Shown piece by piece: positions 1 to 5,519 of a DNA stretch of 28,942 bases. The translations under genes and the position numbers were made by a program. Source of the stretch: a virus; IMG/VR virus record IMGVR_UViG_3300029797_000015, positions 1 to 28,942 of that record; one strand, given 5' to 3'. The stretch's first letter is position 1. The number at the start of each line of letters is the position of its first letter. Under the pieces are notes generated by a model, which saw only the letters and a list, made by a program, of their open reading frames with translations, was not told where the DNA came from and made no database searches.

Positions 1-201
1 GCACCACAAAGGGAGACAGGAGAAGTCAAGTTTAGCACCAAAAAGATCAGTACCTCTAAGATCAGCATTATTAAGATTAGCGCTTCTAAGGTCAGTCTCT
101 CTAAGATCAGCACCTTTAAGTTTAGCCCCTCTAAGATCAGTACCTTTAAGATCAGTACCTCTAAGATTAACCCTAGGTTTAATTTTGTACTTCGTATTCA
201 T
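1..201 (-). CDS. Pentapeptide-repeat protein, N-terminal part (cut by the left window edge)
   Basis: I translated this by hand from the ATG at 201. After a short basic N-terminus (MNTKYKIKPRV) there are about nine consecutive five-residue units of the A(D/N)LXX type: NLRGT, DLKGT, DLRGA, KLKGA, DLRET, DLRSA, NLNNA, DLRGT, DLFGA. Then comes DFSCLPLWC, a Cys/Trp motif I associate with phage and bacterial pentapeptide proteins. The frame is open to base 1, so the C-terminus is missing. AAGGGG lies 9 nt before the ATG, and the preceding gene ends 5 nt upstream. Pentapeptide repeats fold as a right-handed quadrilateral beta-helix; MfpA and Qnr use it to mimic DNA and bind gyrase. Whether this early-position protein targets gyrase is inference only. 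Confidence 0.85.
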   Translation of the reverse strand, partial: MNTKYKIKPRVNLRGTDLKGTDLRGAKLKGADLRETDLRSANLNNADLRGTDLFGAKLDFSCLPLWC

Positions 202-206
202 AGTAG

Positions 207-653
207 TTATCCCCTTATAATTACACAGTTCTTAGTTGTGATAATACTTGTGAAGTCAATACCCATAAGACCTAATTCATGTTTAATCTTGTTTCTGAAC
301 AAGGATTCACTACGTTTAAGGCCATTAGGTGTACTCGCTTTAGTCCTGTAAACCTTAGTGTAAACCGGAAGATTCCCAAGGTACACCTTAAAGGTGAAAG
401 ATGTGCATACTTCTCTTTCATATAACTTCGCACTAACTGTCCCTTTAATGGTTTCAAAGACGTACCAATCACAATCATCAATATAAGCTGGAGACAATTC
501 ATAATATTTAAGGTGAAATACCTTTCGTACTGCTTCATAGGCACTACAAGCTTTAATAAAGGTTTCCTGATTAGTATCACTATGGTGGACAATATACATA
601 CGTTTAGGGAGTTCAATAGTGAAGTTAAAAAGACTCTGTAAACTGGTAGCCAT
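207..653 (-). CDS. Hypothetical protein, 148 aa, probable early gene
   Basis: ORF with a good ribosome site (AAAGGAG, 8 nt before the ATG). Its stop is almost contiguous with the start of the pentapeptide gene, so the two are probably co-transcribed. I recognise no family. The protein is soluble-looking and mildly basic, with no membrane segment, signal peptide or metal motif; it has aromatic-rich beta-like stretches (e.g. CDWYVFETIKG, TFKVYLGNLPVYTKVYRTKA). Its place just past the genome-end repeats suggests an early host-takeover role like the T7 gene 0.x proteins, but it is not acidic like the DNA mimic Ocr. Function unknown. Confidence 0.75.
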   Translation of the reverse strand: MATSLQSLFNFTIELPKRMYIVHHSDTNQETFIKACSAYEAVRKVFHLKYYELSPAYIDDCDWYVFETIKGTVSAKLYEREVCTSFTFKVYLGNLPVYTKVYRTKASTPNGLKRSESLFRNKIKHELGLMGIDFTSIITTKNCVIIRG

Positions 654-698
654 GATGATGCTCCTTTATAGGATAGTTAATAGAGGGTTATTAATAGA

Positions 699-722
699 GG
701 GAGAGAAATCAAATCCTCTCCC
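699..722 (-). other. Stem-loop between two early genes
   Basis: A perfect 7-bp inverted repeat, GGGAGAG (699-705) and CTCTCCC (716-722), with a 10-nt loop, lies in the 93-bp gap between the two hypothetical early genes. On the transcribed strand it is followed by TCTATTAATAA and not by a T run, so it is not a convincing intrinsic terminator. An RNA-processing (RNase III-type) hairpin, as between T7 early genes, is possible. The loop strand also carries a near-duplicate CTCTATTAA. Confidence 0.4.
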
Positions 723-746
723 CTTGGTTAGCATTTAATTATCAAC

Positions 747-1217
747 CTACCTAACTACCCAAACTTTGTTATCCATAATGGTACAAGCTTCGGGCATCAT
801 GTTTCTAGCCATGAGTTCAGCTTGACTACCTAAGTTTACGAATTTGGTGCCCAAATAGGTGCGCTCCTTGTAGAAAGGTCCATCCTGGGTATCGATCAGG
901 TATACCTGAGGCATGTTAGTGTTAAGTGTAAATGTCCTGACAAGGATACATTCTTGATCAAACAGGTAACCAAGGGATATCATCTTCTTAATGGTATTGT
1001 GGTACTCAAAAGTGATCATATAGGACACTTCACGGTTGCCCTTGTAGTATCCGCAAACGTGCCGATAATCGGTGATAACTCCCTCTTTCTTGAGATATTC
1101 AAGGATACTATTCATGTTTCTGGTTCTTTCCATATTGGTGACGTTGTCTACTTCATTGATAAAAGCGGACACAAAAGCGACGTAAGGCAGATTCTTGTGA
1201 TTGGTGGTCATAGTCAT
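747..1217 (-). CDS. Hypothetical protein, 156 aa, first gene after the genome-end region
   Basis: ORF starting ATG ACT ATG, with AAGGAG 8 nt upstream of the first ATG. It is the first gene transcribed away from the repeat-rich region, in the position of the earliest T7 genes. No family recognised. It has no signal peptide or membrane helix. A mid-segment (residues ~38-85) looks alpha/beta: MNSILEYLKKEGVITDYR, then REVSYMITFEYHNTIKK, reminiscent of small ribosomal S8- or RRM-like folds, but I cannot claim homology. The upstream leader holds the TTGACA tandem array and a candidate host promoter, consistent with immediate-early expression. Confidence 0.75.
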   Translation of the reverse strand: MTMTTNHKNLPYVAFVSAFINEVDNVTNMERTRNMNSILEYLKKEGVITDYRHVCGYYKGNREVSYMITFEYHNTIKKMISLGYLFDQECILVRTFTLNTNMPQVYLIDTQDGPFYKERTYLGTKFVNLGSQAELMARNMMPEACTIMDNKVWVVR

Positions 1218-1247
1218 GGTAGGTACTCCTTAAGGGTTAGGGTTAGT

Positions 1248-1274
1248 TGTCAATGTCAATGTCAATGTCAATGT
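1248..1274 (-). repeat. Hexamer tandem repeat (TTGACA) x4.5
   Basis: On the plus strand TGTCAA is repeated four times without error and then TGT. Read in the direction of transcription this is (TTGACA)n, identical to the consensus -35 box of sigma70 promoters. It ends about 30 nt before the start of the 156-aa gene, too close for its last copies to have a -10 box at normal spacing upstream of the ribosome site. It is either simple-sequence slippage or a promoter or protein-binding array. Confidence 0.9.
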
Positions 1275-1281
1275 GATTAAG

Positions 1282-1310
1282 CTTCTAAGAGTTATCTCAG
1301 GGTATGTCAA
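1282..1310 (-). promoter_or_regulatory. Candidate host sigma70 early promoter
   Basis: On the minus strand, TTGACA (1310-1305) is a perfect -35 box. After a 17-bp spacer comes TAGAAG (1287-1282), a 4-of-6 match to TATAAT. Just upstream is an AT-rich stretch (TTATAAAAATAATT) that could act as an UP element. The site lies before the first apparent early gene, where T7 carries its host promoters. The weak -10 keeps this tentative. Confidence 0.4.
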
Positions 1311-1332
1311 TAGGAAATACCCAATTATTTTT

Positions 1333-1394
1333 ATAACATCAGGGATATCATCAGGTAGGTCTAATCAGGATAACATCAGGGATATCATCAGGTA
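1333..1394. repeat. 25-bp direct repeat, two copies
   Basis: Positions 1333-1357 and 1370-1394 are identical over 25 bp (starting ATAACATCAGGG and ending CATCAGGTA), with 12 bp between them. Each copy contains two CATCAGG heptamers. A related 17-bp repeat (TCATCAGGTAGGTCTAA) occurs at 1348-1364 and 1409-1425, so the block is a nested array. It is part of the probable genome-end region. Confidence 0.9.
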
Positions 1395-1445
1395 TTAACA
1401 TCAGGTGCTCATCAGGTAGGTCTAAATGGGTCATCTAGTGCGAGA

Positions 1446-1507
1446 GACCTAGAGGTATGCTAATGGTGACCTAGAGGTGGGCTAGAGGTGACCTAGAGGT
1501 ATGCTAA
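1446..1507. repeat. ACCTAGAGGT direct repeats
   Basis: GACCTAGAGGT occurs at 1446, 1468 and 1490, exactly 22 bp apart, with a fourth degenerate copy (GGCTAGAGGT) at about 1480. The first and third copies extend to an identical 18 bp (ending ATGCTAA). The constant 22-bp period, two helical turns, would place each copy on the same DNA face, as expected of a protein-binding array. Confidence 0.85.
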
Positions 1508-1578
1508 AGGTGTCCTTAATGTGGTCAAACAGATAAGCAGATAAACTGTCAAAATTCTGACGCGTCAACTATTTGACA

Positions 1579-1683
1579 CCTATTGGAGACCTAAGTGTTC
1601 CTGTTGGAGACCTAAGTGTTCCTATTGGAGACCTAAGTGTTCCTGTTGGAGACCTAAGTGTTCCTATTGGAGACCTAAGTGTT
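1579..1683. repeat. 21-bp tandem repeat, five copies, alternating A/G variant
   Basis: Five head-to-tail 21-bp units at 1579, 1600, 1621, 1642 and 1663 (core TTGGAGACCTAAGTGTT). They are identical except for the fourth base, which alternates A, G, A, G, A, so the true expansion unit may have been 42 bp. A palindrome, TGACGCGTCA, lies just outside at 1558-1567. The 21-bp period keeps one reading frame open across the array; I take that as a by-product. Confidence 0.95.
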
Positions 1684-2107
1684 TCGCTGAGAGGAACAGC
1701 AAACAGATAAGCGGACAGTGAGGGTAACACGCTCCACCCCATTCGTAACACGCCTAGCACACCTACAGGACCATCTAGTAGCACGATTAGAGCACATTTA
1801 GCCTCCCTTGTAGCACGCCATAGGGCAGCAGCAGGGTAAATAGCTGGAATCATTAAGGGTATTCATCAGGGTAGGTCATCAGGAGGGGCCACGGGGGAAC
1901 GCCAGGATCGCTCATACCTTAGGTGACCTCTCCCATTTTTCTCCAATTTTGAGAACCTTATGTACACCTATCGCCCATTATGACCACCTAATGACCACCT
2001 CAAGTATACCCAATGACTACATATACATACATACATCTATTTCCTTCACTTATAAGGAATCATCAGGTATACCTAAGGTTTATATAACAGTTCTCTATAC
2101 TTATTAG

Positions 2108-2317
2108 TTACCCACCGATAGTAGCATTAGTAACAGGATCACTAAATACATCAATAATAGTGTTGATAATAGGAGCAAACTTATTAGCACTATCAACAAT
2201 ACTCTGGAAGTCCACTCCAGCCTGAGTTCCAAACACAATAGCCACAACAGCAGCAACAATAGCTACAGTCTTCTTAGAGGGCTTATACTTCTTAAAATCA
2301 ATATCCTTAATAGACAT
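2108..2317 (-). CDS. Small membrane protein downstream of terminase (gp19.5 position), 69 aa
   Basis: ORF with AAGGAG 8 nt before its ATG. The N-terminus is highly charged (KDIDFKKYKPSKK), followed by one short hydrophobic stretch at residues ~17-34 (TVAIVAAVVAIVFGTQAG). The second half is amphipathic (SIVDSANKFAPIINTIIDVF) and ends in GG. The positive-then-hydrophobic layout suggests a single membrane pass with the N-terminus inside. It is the last late gene, the place where T7 has the small membrane protein gp19.5. I see no sequence match to gp19.5, so only the position is shared. Function unknown; an accessory lysis role is one guess. Confidence 0.7.
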   Translation of the reverse strand: MSIKDIDFKKYKPSKKTVAIVAAVVAIVFGTQAGVDFQSIVDSANKFAPIINTIIDVFSDPVTNATIGG

Positions 2318-2381
2318 AATACTATCTCCTTTCCCTTTGGGAGTCTTAGGGTTAAAACATTAATAATGATAAATAACAAAG

Positions 2382-4175
2382 TTACCGTTTAACAGTTCCA
2401 TCTCTAGCTTTTCTACGTATCTCGTCCAAGGTCTCGGTAGCTGATCTCTTAATAGACCAATGAGGAGCGTTATCGTCAAACTCAGTATAAGTTACTCCAC
2501 CTATGTTAGCAGTTGTAGCTCCCATAAGAGAATCCATAGCTTGCTCTAACCAATCCTCAGTAACACTCTCAATCCCCTTAGTGACATCAATGTTCATCAG
2601 GTCTACTAAGTGACCTACACCAATGGCTACACTATCAAGTCTATCATCAGCTAACAAAGCTCCCCTATCTTGAGTGATCCTTGTCATTTGATATAAACAA
2701 GAATACTTAGGTTCTTTAGCCTTATGAGCAGTCTCATAGTCATCCCTAATGCACTCAGGGGTAATGATCATTCTATGATTAGTAATAACAGGTTCAAGAG
2801 TATCAATGATCCTTAGTTCCTTCTGTCCCTTAGAGCGTACCTCTGTGAGACCACATTTGTGAACCTTATTGAGAACAGGTTCAAGAAGCTTAAGGAACAT
2901 ACCATCACCAAAGTTACCTTCACAGACAACCTCATGGACATTCCATAGCTTTGCTGTCTGTGCTAACGTATTGAGTGTCTCATCAGAGTAACCACTCTTG
3001 ATACCACTTACTCTATGTAGATAGATAAAACCATTAAGATAATAAACAACTGAGAATCCTGTCTCATCCTTACCTCGACCTGACGGGTCAACAGAAAGTA
3101 TCCTATAGGTATACTTCTGGACCTCATTAGAGACAGTATGGTACTGATGATAAGAGTCACCTCTAAGACCTACCATAGGTAAATCTTCTATTTTATTATT
3201 ATGATTAGGTAACCACACTATGTCCATAGGAGCTGACTCCTTAGGGAAGCTACCTACAATCAAGTCTCTCAACTTAAGAGGATACCTATCAGCATCACTC
3301 ATAGAAGTATCAAGCATATACTGAAGCATGAAGCCAGCCATCTTATAGGATAACAATCGTTCCTCTAGGTCTTGTTCATCGAACCTAAGAGGGTCAGTTG
3401 GCTTCCACGCATACTTATCAGGATCGGTATCAAAGACATCAGCTATATAAGGAGCTAGTTTGTCTCCATAGGTATTCCTATGAGCTATGTCTTTAGGGTA
3501 CCTAGCAGGCCAGATGCGAGTAGTATAACCTCTATCAAGAAGTTCATTATAAAGAGTATTCTCAGACTGAGGTGTACCCAAGTAAAGGATGGTACCTCCA
3601 GGCTTGATAATAGCGTCAAACTCTTTGACAAGCTCTGCTAGTCTCTCTCGCATAACCTGGGTAAAAGAGTTATTAGGAACCTCTACGTCATCAGCAATAA
3701 TGAAGTCAGCACGACTACCAGTTAACTGTCCTGTGATACCAACTGACTTCACACTAGGGGAATGGTCAGGTTTACTAGGACCAACATCAAAGATATTAGC
3801 GGTATCCCTCTGTCCCTTACGAGCAGCCAAATGGTTAAGGAAGGGTAGTTCATTAATGATCTTCTTAATGAAGGAGGCATTAGCGTCTGCTCTCTCCTTA
3901 GACGCAGAGACAATCATAATCTTAATATTAGGATTCCTCCACAGTAACCACACAGCAAACGCACATGTGATAAATGACTTGGCTACACCTCGAAATCCCT
4001 GGATAATAAATCTCCTAGAGGGTAAATCTTGAATGGTACTAGCCATGTCCTCCTGAATAGGAGTAGGCTTAGGGAGTCCAATAGCTTTCCATACGATATA
4101 CAGAAAGACTATGAAGGACTCCTTAGCCTTATTGAGGAAACCCTGTTCTTTATCAGAAAGGATTAATTCACTCAT
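2382..4175 (-). CDS. terL: Terminase large subunit (T7 gp19-like): packaging ATPase and nuclease, 597 aa
   Basis: This is the motor protein that cuts concatemeric DNA and pumps it into the prohead through the portal. The ATPase half has a Walker A-type loop GFRGVAKS (residues 60-67), a Walker B segment FIIADDVE (158-165) and a coupling motif LYLGTPQSENTLY (~197-209). The C-terminal RNase H-like nuclease half has likely metal ligands D363 (in SVDPSGRGKDETG), E419 (in VVCEGNFGDG) and an acidic pair around D511/D514 (ADDRLDS). T7 gp19 is 586 aa, so this is full length. It starts 5 nt after the small subunit with no clear ribosome site, so translation is probably coupled to it. Confidence 0.97.
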   Translation of the reverse strand: MSELILSDKEQGFLNKAKESFIVFLYIVWKAIGLPKPTPIQEDMASTIQDLPSRRFIIQGFRGVAKSFITCAFAVWLLWRNPNIKIMIVSASKERADANASFIKKIINELPFLNHLAARKGQRDTANIFDVGPSKPDHSPSVKSVGITGQLTGSRADFIIADDVEVPNNSFTQVMRERLAELVKEFDAIIKPGGTILYLGTPQSENTLYNELLDRGYTTRIWPARYPKDIAHRNTYGDKLAPYIADVFDTDPDKYAWKPTDPLRFDEQDLEERLLSYKMAGFMLQYMLDTSMSDADRYPLKLRDLIVGSFPKESAPMDIVWLPNHNNKIEDLPMVGLRGDSYHQYHTVSNEVQKYTYRILSVDPSGRGKDETGFSVVYYLNGFIYLHRVSGIKSGYSDETLNTLAQTAKLWNVHEVVCEGNFGDGMFLKLLEPVLNKVHKCGLTEVRSKGQKELRIIDTLEPVITNHRMIITPECIRDDYETAHKAKEPKYSCLYQMTRITQDRGALLADDRLDSVAIGVGHLVDLMNIDVTKGIESVTEDWLEQAMDSLMGATTANIGGVTYTEFDDNAPHWSIKRSATETLDEIRRKARDGTVKR

Positions 4176-4180
4176 AAATA

Positions 4181-4435
4181 TTATTGAAGTTCCATCTGTT
4201 CTTCTACAGCAGCCATGAGTTCACCAACTGCACTCTTCTGGCCCTGAGATTTAATATAAAGCATATCAATACCGTTATCCTTGAGAAGCTTAAGAATCTG
4301 TCCATAGAGCTGAGGTGTACGCTTATCAGGGTCTTTGAGATCATCAAGCATAGCCTCAGCAGTCTCACAGTGAATCTGAACAAGAAGCTCTTCAAGGGCA
4401 CTATTAGAGGTATTAGTATCTTTAGTCATAGTCAT
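4181..4435 (-). CDS. terS: Terminase small subunit (T7 gp18-like), 84 aa
   Basis: Recognises viral DNA for packaging and hands it to the large subunit. It matches the T7 gp18 family in size (89 aa in T7), in its all-helical character and in its position directly before terL. A central segment (AEAMLDDLKDPDKRTPQLYGQ) is typical, followed by a helix LLKDNGID. The start overlaps the holin stop as TAATG. A second in-frame ATG at 4429 is better spaced (9 nt) from AAGGA, so the protein may be two residues shorter. Unlike T7, no Rz/Rz1 genes separate it from terL. Confidence 0.88.
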   Translation of the reverse strand: MTMTKDTNTSNSALEELLVQIHCETAEAMLDDLKDPDKRTPQLYGQILKLLKDNGIDMLYIKSQGQKSAVGELMAAVEEQMELQ

Positions 4436-4752
4436 TATTCCTTATCTAAGATACATTCATCATCAGGAAGATCAATATCCTTGTCTGTGATCTTATGTAT
4501 CCTATGTCCTATAGGCATCTTCTTATCACCAGCTCTCATATTGTCTTTACCACAGAGGCGTCTAATGCGAATCTTAAAGATACATTGATCTCTATGGATT
4601 CTAAACACTAAGGATACACACTGAATAAAGATATACAAGATAGTAAGAAGAATAACCCAATCATTAAGTTCAATTCCAAACAATGTTACACCTGAGACTA
4701 CAACAGGAGGAACTGACTTGACTATTTCATTTTTGAAGTCTAGTTCGATCAT
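4435..4752 (-). CDS. Holin, T7 gp17.5-like, 105 aa
   Basis: Small membrane protein that times lysis. The N-terminal ~50 residues resemble T7 gp17.5: MIELDFKNEIVKSVPPVVVS, then a strongly hydrophobic helix at residues ~32-50 (WVILLTILYIFIQCVSLVF) and a weaker hydrophobic stretch at ~14-27. The remaining 55 residues form a charged cytoplasmic-type tail (RIHRDQ through DDECILDKE); T7 gp17.5 (67 aa) has no tail of this length. I chose the ATG at 4752 because AGGAG lies about 9 nt upstream; the frame is open back to a TTG at 4800. The order fibre, holin, small terminase, large terminase is that of T7. No endolysin gene is in the window. Confidence 0.85.
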   Translation of the reverse strand: MIELDFKNEIVKSVPPVVVSGVTLFGIELNDWVILLTILYIFIQCVSLVFRIHRDQCIFKIRIRRLCGKDNMRAGDKKMPIGHRIHKITDKDIDLPDDECILDKE

Positions 4753-4772
4753 AGCTGGTACTCCTGGGTTTT

Positions 4773-4853
4773 CTAAGGGGTTAAAGCAGTTATAGGCCAA
4801 CTTAGTGCTCCGTGTATTCTGAAAGTATGGTTAGTGAGATTATTAAATCCCAT
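4773..4853 (-). CDS. Possible 26-codon ORF upstream of the holin
   Basis: Hand-found ORF beginning ATG GGA TTT AAT AAT and ending TAG, giving MGFNNLTNHTFRIHGALSWP plus six residues. It is preceded by a very strong AGGAGG, though 11 nt from the ATG. It lies in the 138-bp gap between the 194-aa gene and the holin, and its end overlaps the leader of the holin gene. It could be a micro-protein, or a leader peptide controlling holin translation. No family recognised. Confidence 0.4.
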   Translation of the reverse strand: MGFNNLTNHTFRIHGALSWPITALTP

Positions 4854-4890
4854 AATAATATGTACCTCCTAGAGGTAATAGGTAATATAA

Positions 4891-5475
4891 CTAATTAACT
4901 TTATCCAGAGTACAGCTCCTTATAGTAAACTCATAAACATCTACAGTAGTCTCTTCCCCTGTCTCATAATCAATACTGTTCATTGTCTCACCAGTAGGAA
5001 CCGTGTAGCTCTCCACAGGGAGCACCGCAAGGACATCACTAAAGGTAAACCCCAGGAACTTTGGGTCCAGCAGGGCGGCTCTAGTTTCGACCACCAGCGC
5101 CCCGCTAAGGCCACTATCGAGGTCCATGAGTATCAACTCCTTAGAAACTGGATGGAGTGTCTGAGAAGCCTCCACAGCATCTCGCAGGAGGGCCACTGGG
5201 GCGTCCGCAATGAGCATCTGGACTACAGGGTCAACCGTCAGATCGTCAACGGCAGGAATGGAGTAGTCAAATGATTCACTATGGACACCTCTAGAGTCAG
5301 GAAATTCATCCTTGTAGAAGTGAATACACCTCAAGATATAATCGTTACCATCTTTCTTGAATACACCACAATCCACTGAGTTTTCCCAATGGATACCATT
5401 AAGGTAACCACTAGGGGTACCCGAAGGCACCCCATAGTAGGCTACAAATCTATCACCACGATTAACGAAAGGCAT
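4891..5475 (-). CDS. Hypothetical protein downstream of the tail fibre, 194 aa
   Basis: No family recognised. It follows the fibre gene by 44 nt with ribosome site AAGGTAGGA. The N-terminal ~60 residues are beta-like and aromatic (FVAYYGVPSGTPSGYLNG, HWENSVDCGVF). The middle (residues ~66-150) is Ala/Leu/Asp-rich and helical (VALLRDAVEASQTLHPVSKE). The C-terminus is again beta-like (YEFTIRSCTLDKVN). No membrane segment. The DNA for the middle part, about 5040-5270, is visibly more GC-rich than the surroundings. Genes in this place in podophages often encode fibre chaperones or secondary receptor-binding proteins; that is positional inference only. Confidence 0.75.
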   Translation of the reverse strand: MPFVNRGDRFVAYYGVPSGTPSGYLNGIHWENSVDCGVFKKDGNDYILRCIHFYKDEFPDSRGVHSESFDYSIPAVDDLTVDPVVQMLIADAPVALLRDAVEASQTLHPVSKELILMDLDSGLSGALVVETRAALLDPKFLGFTFSDVLAVLPVESYTVPTGETMNSIDYETGEETTVDVYEFTIRSCTLDKVN

Positions 5476-5519
5476 ATAGATATTCCTACCTTATAAGCTT
5501 AAAGTGTTGTTATTACTAA

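Larger units (their letters stand above)
1337..2067. repeat. Dispersed heptamer CATCAGG (CCTGATG on the transcribed strand), nine copies
   Basis: Exact copies start at 1337, 1349, 1374, 1386, 1399, 1410, 1864, 1877 and 2061, with one variant (AATCAGG) at 1363. Six lie left of the central core and three right of it. All are in the same orientation, and the density is far above expectation for a 7-mer. This parallels the T7 SRL/SRR heptamers next to the terminal repeats, which are thought to help concatemer handling or packaging. Confidence 0.8.
1218..2107. other. Non-coding, repeat-rich region: probable joined genome ends (terminal repeat and flanks)
   Basis: About 890 bp with no convincing gene between the last late gene (small membrane protein after terminase) and the first early-type gene. 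It holds several families of short direct repeats, listed separately, around a more GC-rich unique core at about 1684-1860. T7 genomes end in a direct terminal repeat flanked by arrays of a 7-bp repeat (SRL and SRR, CCTAAAG) at this gene boundary. CATCAGG copies occur on both sides of the core, which fits that plan. The exact ends cannot be placed from one collapsed copy. Confidence 0.65.

Noticed and set aside
672-740. 22-codon ORF in the gap between the two hypothetical early genes
   Set aside because: It has no ribosome site near its ATG and contains the stem-loop arms, so the frame is more simply explained as non-coding.
1333-1683. Repeat blocks considered as a CRISPR array
   Set aside because: Units are 7-25 bp, mostly tandem or at irregular spacing with no unique spacers of constant length, and no cas genes are present.
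1569-1853. 94-codon minus-strand ORF including the 21-bp tandem repeats (TLRSPIG/TLRSPTG units)
   Set aside because: The open frame follows from a repeat length divisible by three; there is no ribosome site, the product looks like no real protein, and the region is explained as genome-end repeats.
1925-1960. TTCTC/GAGAA inverted repeat near a T run considered as an intrinsic terminator
   Set aside because: The 5-bp AT-rich stem is not followed by a T run on either strand in the needed position.
2040-2107. Palindromes AGGTATACCT and CCTTAGG-type motifs considered as terminator or operator after the last late gene
   Set aside because: Stems are short, no T run follows, and the same GTATAC motif occurs by chance inside coding sequence near 900.
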